Source: DTU015 sp964641455
GTDB taxonomy: Bacteria > Bacillota > Sulfobacillia > Fermentithermobacillales > Fermentithermobacillaceae
Direction of reading: 5' to 3'
Assembly: GCA_964641455.1 (NCBI GenBank)
Contig: CAZXLH010000062.1
Coordinates: 1-8,258 of the forward strand
Length of the DNA stretch: 8,258 nt
This document shows, piece after piece, positions 7,091-8,258 of this stretch (positions are counted from its first letter, which is position 1; each line of letters begins with the position of its first letter). Position numbers and translations under genes: made by a program. Under the pieces are notes generated by a model, which made no database searches, was not told where the DNA came from, and saw nothing but the letters and a program-made list of their open reading frames with translations.

Positions 7091-7109
7091 CGGTACCTTT
7101 TATGTTTCA

Positions 7110-7143
7110 TCCGGCTTGACCCCGGAACTGAGTTAACCGGAGT
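7110..7143 (-). promoter_or_regulatory. possible alternative hairpins in the flp leader
   Basis: On the minus strand, ACTCCGG (7137-7143) can pair with CCGGGGT (7119-7125) around an 11-base loop, including one T-G wobble. Alternatively TCCGG (7122-7126) can pair with CCGGA (7110-7114) around a 7-base loop. The two helices share 7122-7125 and exclude each other. They lie 37-70 bases before the flp start. No run of T follows, so this is not a standard terminator; any switching role is inference. Confidence 0.35.
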
Positions 7144-7717
7144 GTCCCAAAAACTCTGGCCTGCTGTTGACCGCCGGCTGCAAGGCGTATTGCCTGGCAG
7201 CCAAGGCGAAAACCAGCCCATGGCAAATTGTCAGATAGCCTGAAAGGTGATTTGAATTTGAGATTGAGAAACTATTCTTACAGGGCCTTGGCCTGACATT
7301 ACTGGGGCAAAGTGGAGCAAAGTAATGAAGCAGCCCAAACGAGGCAACCGGTACCGTGCCATAGCACCACGAACGTATCAGCCTGCCCATGCTTTCCTTA
7401 TTGAGGTTGCTGTGGCTAATGTTTATGGTGCCAGGTGTTATCCCGGAAAAGATCAATGGCACCAAGAAACCGGTTGCAATTAGCATAAGTATAGTTTCAA
7501 GAAAATCAAGTTTTGGCATTTGCATTTTTCTTTCAATTGATGTGTCGGATATTGACTGCAACAGGTTCTCTCCTCTCGAATTACCGGGTTTATGCTTCGC
7601 CTGTATGGCATTAAATTTCAAGCCACCTGATACTGACTGGTTGTACGCAAGGGCACCTGCTATGGCCGCAATAATAAAGAGGAAGAGTACGAGTGATATT
7701 ACATATTGTCTTTTCAA
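7133..7717 (-). CDS. unrecognised small membrane protein, first gene before flp, probably frameshifted
   Basis: I do not recognise this 194-residue protein. The start is a TTG at 7715-7717 behind AAGGGAG. Residues 5-25 form a membrane helix (VISLVLFLFIIAAIAGALAY), followed by a polar stretch, a second helix at about 73-93 (ETILMLIATGFLVPLIFSGI) and a possible third at about 113-134. It is the first frame of the tad cluster and reads in the same direction, so it may be an accessory Tad membrane protein. The C-terminal 60 residues look unlike coding sequence (rich in Ser, Asn, Pro and Cys). A 10-bp tandem repeat at 7304-7323 marks the point of change; with one copy removed the frame would read LLHYFAPVMSGQGPVRIVSQ and stop at 7231-7233, giving 158 residues. 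The gene may be recently altered, or the repeat may be a sequence error. Confidence 0.55.
   Translation of the reverse strand: MKRQYVISLVLFLFIIAAIAGALAYNQSVSGGLKFNAIQAKHKPGNSRGENLLQSISDTSIERKMQMPKLDFLETILMLIATGFLVPLIFSGITPGTINISHSNLNKESMGRLIRSWCYGTVPVASFGLLHYFAPLCPSNVRPRPCKNSFSISNSNHLSGYLTICHGLVFALAARQYALQPAVNSRPEFLGHSG
7172..7208 (-). promoter_or_regulatory. long imperfect hairpin upstream of flp
   Basis: Positions 7176-7202 form a strong inverted repeat: GGCTGC pairs with GCAGCC, then after one mismatch four further pairs close a 5-base loop. An outer CGCC/GGCG pair with a two-base bulge extends it to 7172-7208. There is no T tract on either side. It could be an RNA processing, stability or partial-attenuation element that raises flp over the gene before it. 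It lies within the present 3' end of the upstream gene but would be outside that gene if its older stop was at 7231-7233. Confidence 0.4.
7304..7323 (-). repeat. 10-bp tandem duplication in the unrecognised membrane protein gene
   Basis: Two adjacent 10-bp units, GGGGCAAAGT (7304-7313) and GGAGCAAAGT (7314-7323), differ at one base. A 10-bp insertion shifts the reading frame and would replace the older C-terminus of the gene with the present longer one. Confidence 0.8.
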
Positions 7718-7766
7718 TTACTCTGCTCCCTTCTCTCGTGGGTGCCTGACGTATCCTGCATACAAG

Positions 7767-7784
7767 ATATACCCATGGGCATAT
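7767..7784. promoter_or_regulatory. 18-bp near-perfect palindrome, operator-like
   Basis: ATATACCCATGGGCATAT is its own reverse complement except for one pair (A against C). It lies about 50 bp upstream of the TTG start of the first tad-side gene, where a dimeric repressor or activator would be expected to bind. The regulator is not known. Confidence 0.45.
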
Positions 7785-7797
7785 TTGGAAGAACATT

Positions 7798-7849
7798 CTT
7801 AAGGAGCAAAATATATAATGCTTAAGAATAGTTAGGAGTAGTACTTAAG
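7798..7849. promoter_or_regulatory. three CTTAAG sites at an exact 23-bp period
   Basis: The palindromic hexamer CTTAAG occurs at 7798-7803, 7821-7826 and 7844-7849, with exactly 17 bases between neighbours. The spacers are AT-rich and only loosely alike. The array begins 80 bp upstream of the tad-side start codon and may be a set of cooperative binding sites; a TATAAT sequence lies between sites one and two on the plus strand without a matching -35. Confidence 0.45.
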
Positions 7850-7895
7850 GATAATATTGAAGGCGGTTTCCTGTTCGGATATTGCTTCACAATGG

Positions 7896-7919
7896 GTGCA
7901 AGCGGTGATTTGATTGCAC
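7896..7919 (+). other. small inverted repeat (6-bp stem, 12-base loop)
   Basis: GTGCAA (7896-7901) and TTGCAC (7914-7919) form a perfect 6-bp stem. It lies between a weak promoter-like pair (TTGAAG at 7857-7862, 17 bases, TATTGC at 7880-7885) and the boxA-like motif at 7928-7940. No function can be assigned. Confidence 0.3.
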
Positions 7920-7927
7920 GGTGGCCC

Positions 7928-7940
7928 CTTTGAAAACCGA
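7928..7940 (+). promoter_or_regulatory. boxA-like motif, second copy
   Basis: CTTTGAAAACCGA matches the boxA-like element at 8209-8221 in 12 of 13 bases and lies 281 bases before it. It may be a remnant of a duplicated rRNA leader or chance. Confidence 0.3.
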
Positions 7941-8037
7941 GAAGGTTGGTGTAGGTGGTGAGCCGTCCGGTAGCCATGTAGATTTGCCGACTACAATGTA
8001 TTCTATTAGCCCCGGCAACTCACAAAATCAAATTGCC

Positions 8038-8066
8038 TTGCATATGTTGCTGCTGTATGGTAATAT
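8038..8066 (+). promoter_or_regulatory. probable upstream promoter (P1) of the rRNA operon
   Basis: TTGCAT (8038-8043), a 17-base spacer and TAATAT (8061-8066) form a good sigma-A-type promoter. It uses the same -10 hexamer as the second promoter 123 bp downstream, the tandem arrangement common for Firmicute rRNA operons. Confidence 0.55.
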
Positions 8067-8160
8067 ATTTCTTGCCCCGTGCGGGTTACGAGATGCAAAC
8101 CAGCAAGTTTGTCCCTCATAATTCACGAAAGAAGCATGTGAAAAAGTAACTCGACGGTGG

Positions 8161-8189
8161 TTGACAAAATTCAAACGACCAGGTAATAT
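8161..8189 (+). promoter_or_regulatory. strong promoter (P2) of a probable rRNA operon
   Basis: A consensus -35 TTGACA (8161-8166), an exact 17-base spacer and TAATAT (8184-8189) make this the best promoter in the window. Transcription should start near 8195-8197, just before the boxA-like leader element. Confidence 0.85.
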
Positions 8190-8258
8190 AGTGCCTGCTC
8201 GTTTCGGTCTTTGAAAACTGAACAGCGTAGAAGACTTTGAGTTTAAGGAACAGGTGTA
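8190..8258 (+). promoter_or_regulatory. rRNA operon leader with boxA antitermination element
   Basis: Shortly after the promoter comes CTTTGAAAACTGA (8209-8221), closely resembling the boxA sequence found in Firmicute rRNA leaders and 16S-23S spacers, where Nus factors bind. GTCTT (8207-8211) and AAGAC (8231-8235) flank it as a possible weak stem. The 16S gene would begin to the right of the window; no rRNA body sequence is visible here, so the identity rests on the promoter plus boxA. Confidence 0.7.

Larger units (their letters stand above)
7718..8160. other. divergent intergenic region between the tad operon and a probable rRNA operon
   Basis: I see no convincing gene in these 440 bases. 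Short frames exist on both strands (for example a GTG frame at 7921-8121 on the plus strand and a 37-codon ATG frame at 8006-8119 on the minus strand), but none has a ribosome-binding site and they oppose each other. What can be seen is regulatory: a palindrome at 7767-7784, three CTTAAG sites at 7798-7849, a small hairpin at 7896-7919, a boxA-like motif at 7928-7940 and a promoter at 8038-8066. No clear housekeeping promoter for the tad side was found on the minus strand. Confidence 0.6.

Noticed and set aside
7172..7208. Rho-independent terminator
   Set aside because: The stem is strong, but no T-rich tract follows on either strand.
7090..7240. c-di-GMP (GEMM) riboswitch before flp
   Set aside because: The typical GEMM core and tetraloop-receptor sequences are not visible; only generic hairpins are present.
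7330..7360. Sigma-54 type promoter (TGGCAC ... TTGC) on the minus strand
   Set aside because: The GG and GC elements are 15 bases apart instead of the required 12, and the sequence lies inside a coding frame.
8071..8085. CCCGTGCGGG hairpin as a terminator
   Set aside because: The loop would be only two bases and there is no T run after it.
8006..8119. 37-codon ATG frame on the minus strand
   Set aside because: It is short, has no Shine-Dalgarno site and shows no recognisable motif. Another minus-strand frame in the same place is as open, so it is probably chance.
7921..8121. 66-codon GTG frame on the plus strand
   Set aside because: It has no ribosome-binding site, lies between promoter elements of the rRNA side, contains the promoter at 8038-8066, and has no recognisable domain. 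The minus strand here also reads smoothly but with in-frame stops, so coding is not supported.

Overview
This window is a nearly complete tad (tight adherence, Flp-type IVb pilus) operon read leftward on the minus strand. At the right edge it sits back to back with what looks like the promoter and leader of a ribosomal RNA operon read rightward. Strong Shine-Dalgarno sites of the AAAGGAGGTG type, frequent TTG/GTG starts, the boxA-like CTTTGAAAACTGA leader and the lack of a CpaC/RcpA secretin or CpaD gene between cpaB and cpaE all fit a monoderm Firmicute, plausibly a Clostridia/Peptococcaceae-like lineage. The lineage is inferred from gene style, not from a database match.

Layout in the direction of tad transcription (right to left): a divergent regulatory region (7718-8160); an unrecognised small membrane protein (7717-7133) with signs of a recent frameshift; a structured leader; the Flp pilin (7073-6897, only 58 aa); the prepilin peptidase TadV/CpaA (6853-6278); a TadE pseudopilin (6259-5843); a TadG-like protein (5832-4810); CpaB/RcpC (4788-4078); the CpaE/TadZ ATPase with a degenerate receiver domain (4053-2872); the CpaF/TadA motor ATPase (2863-1341, broken by a false assembly gap); TadB (1292-315); and the 5' part of TadC, which runs off the left edge. 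Genes are tightly packed (10-48 bp apart), so one operon is likely. TadV should cut the Flp pilin and probably TadE; CpaF drives the TadB/TadC inner-membrane platform; CpaE positions the machine; CpaB and TadG are envelope-associated assembly factors.

Right end (about 7720-8258): the tad side holds three CTTAAG hexamers at an exact 23-bp period and a near-perfect 18-bp palindrome. The rRNA side holds two TAATAT promoters with 17-bp spacers (8038-8066 and 8161-8189) followed by a boxA element. The 16S gene itself would lie beyond the window.

The genes are mostly a recognisable system. The items most worth checking are the 100-N gap flanked by an exact 55-bp duplication (almost certainly an assembly artefact splitting cpaF), the tadB/tadC junction with no usual tadC start, the 10-bp tandem duplication that appears to have changed the C-terminus of the first gene, the structured flp leader and the 23-bp CTTAAG array.
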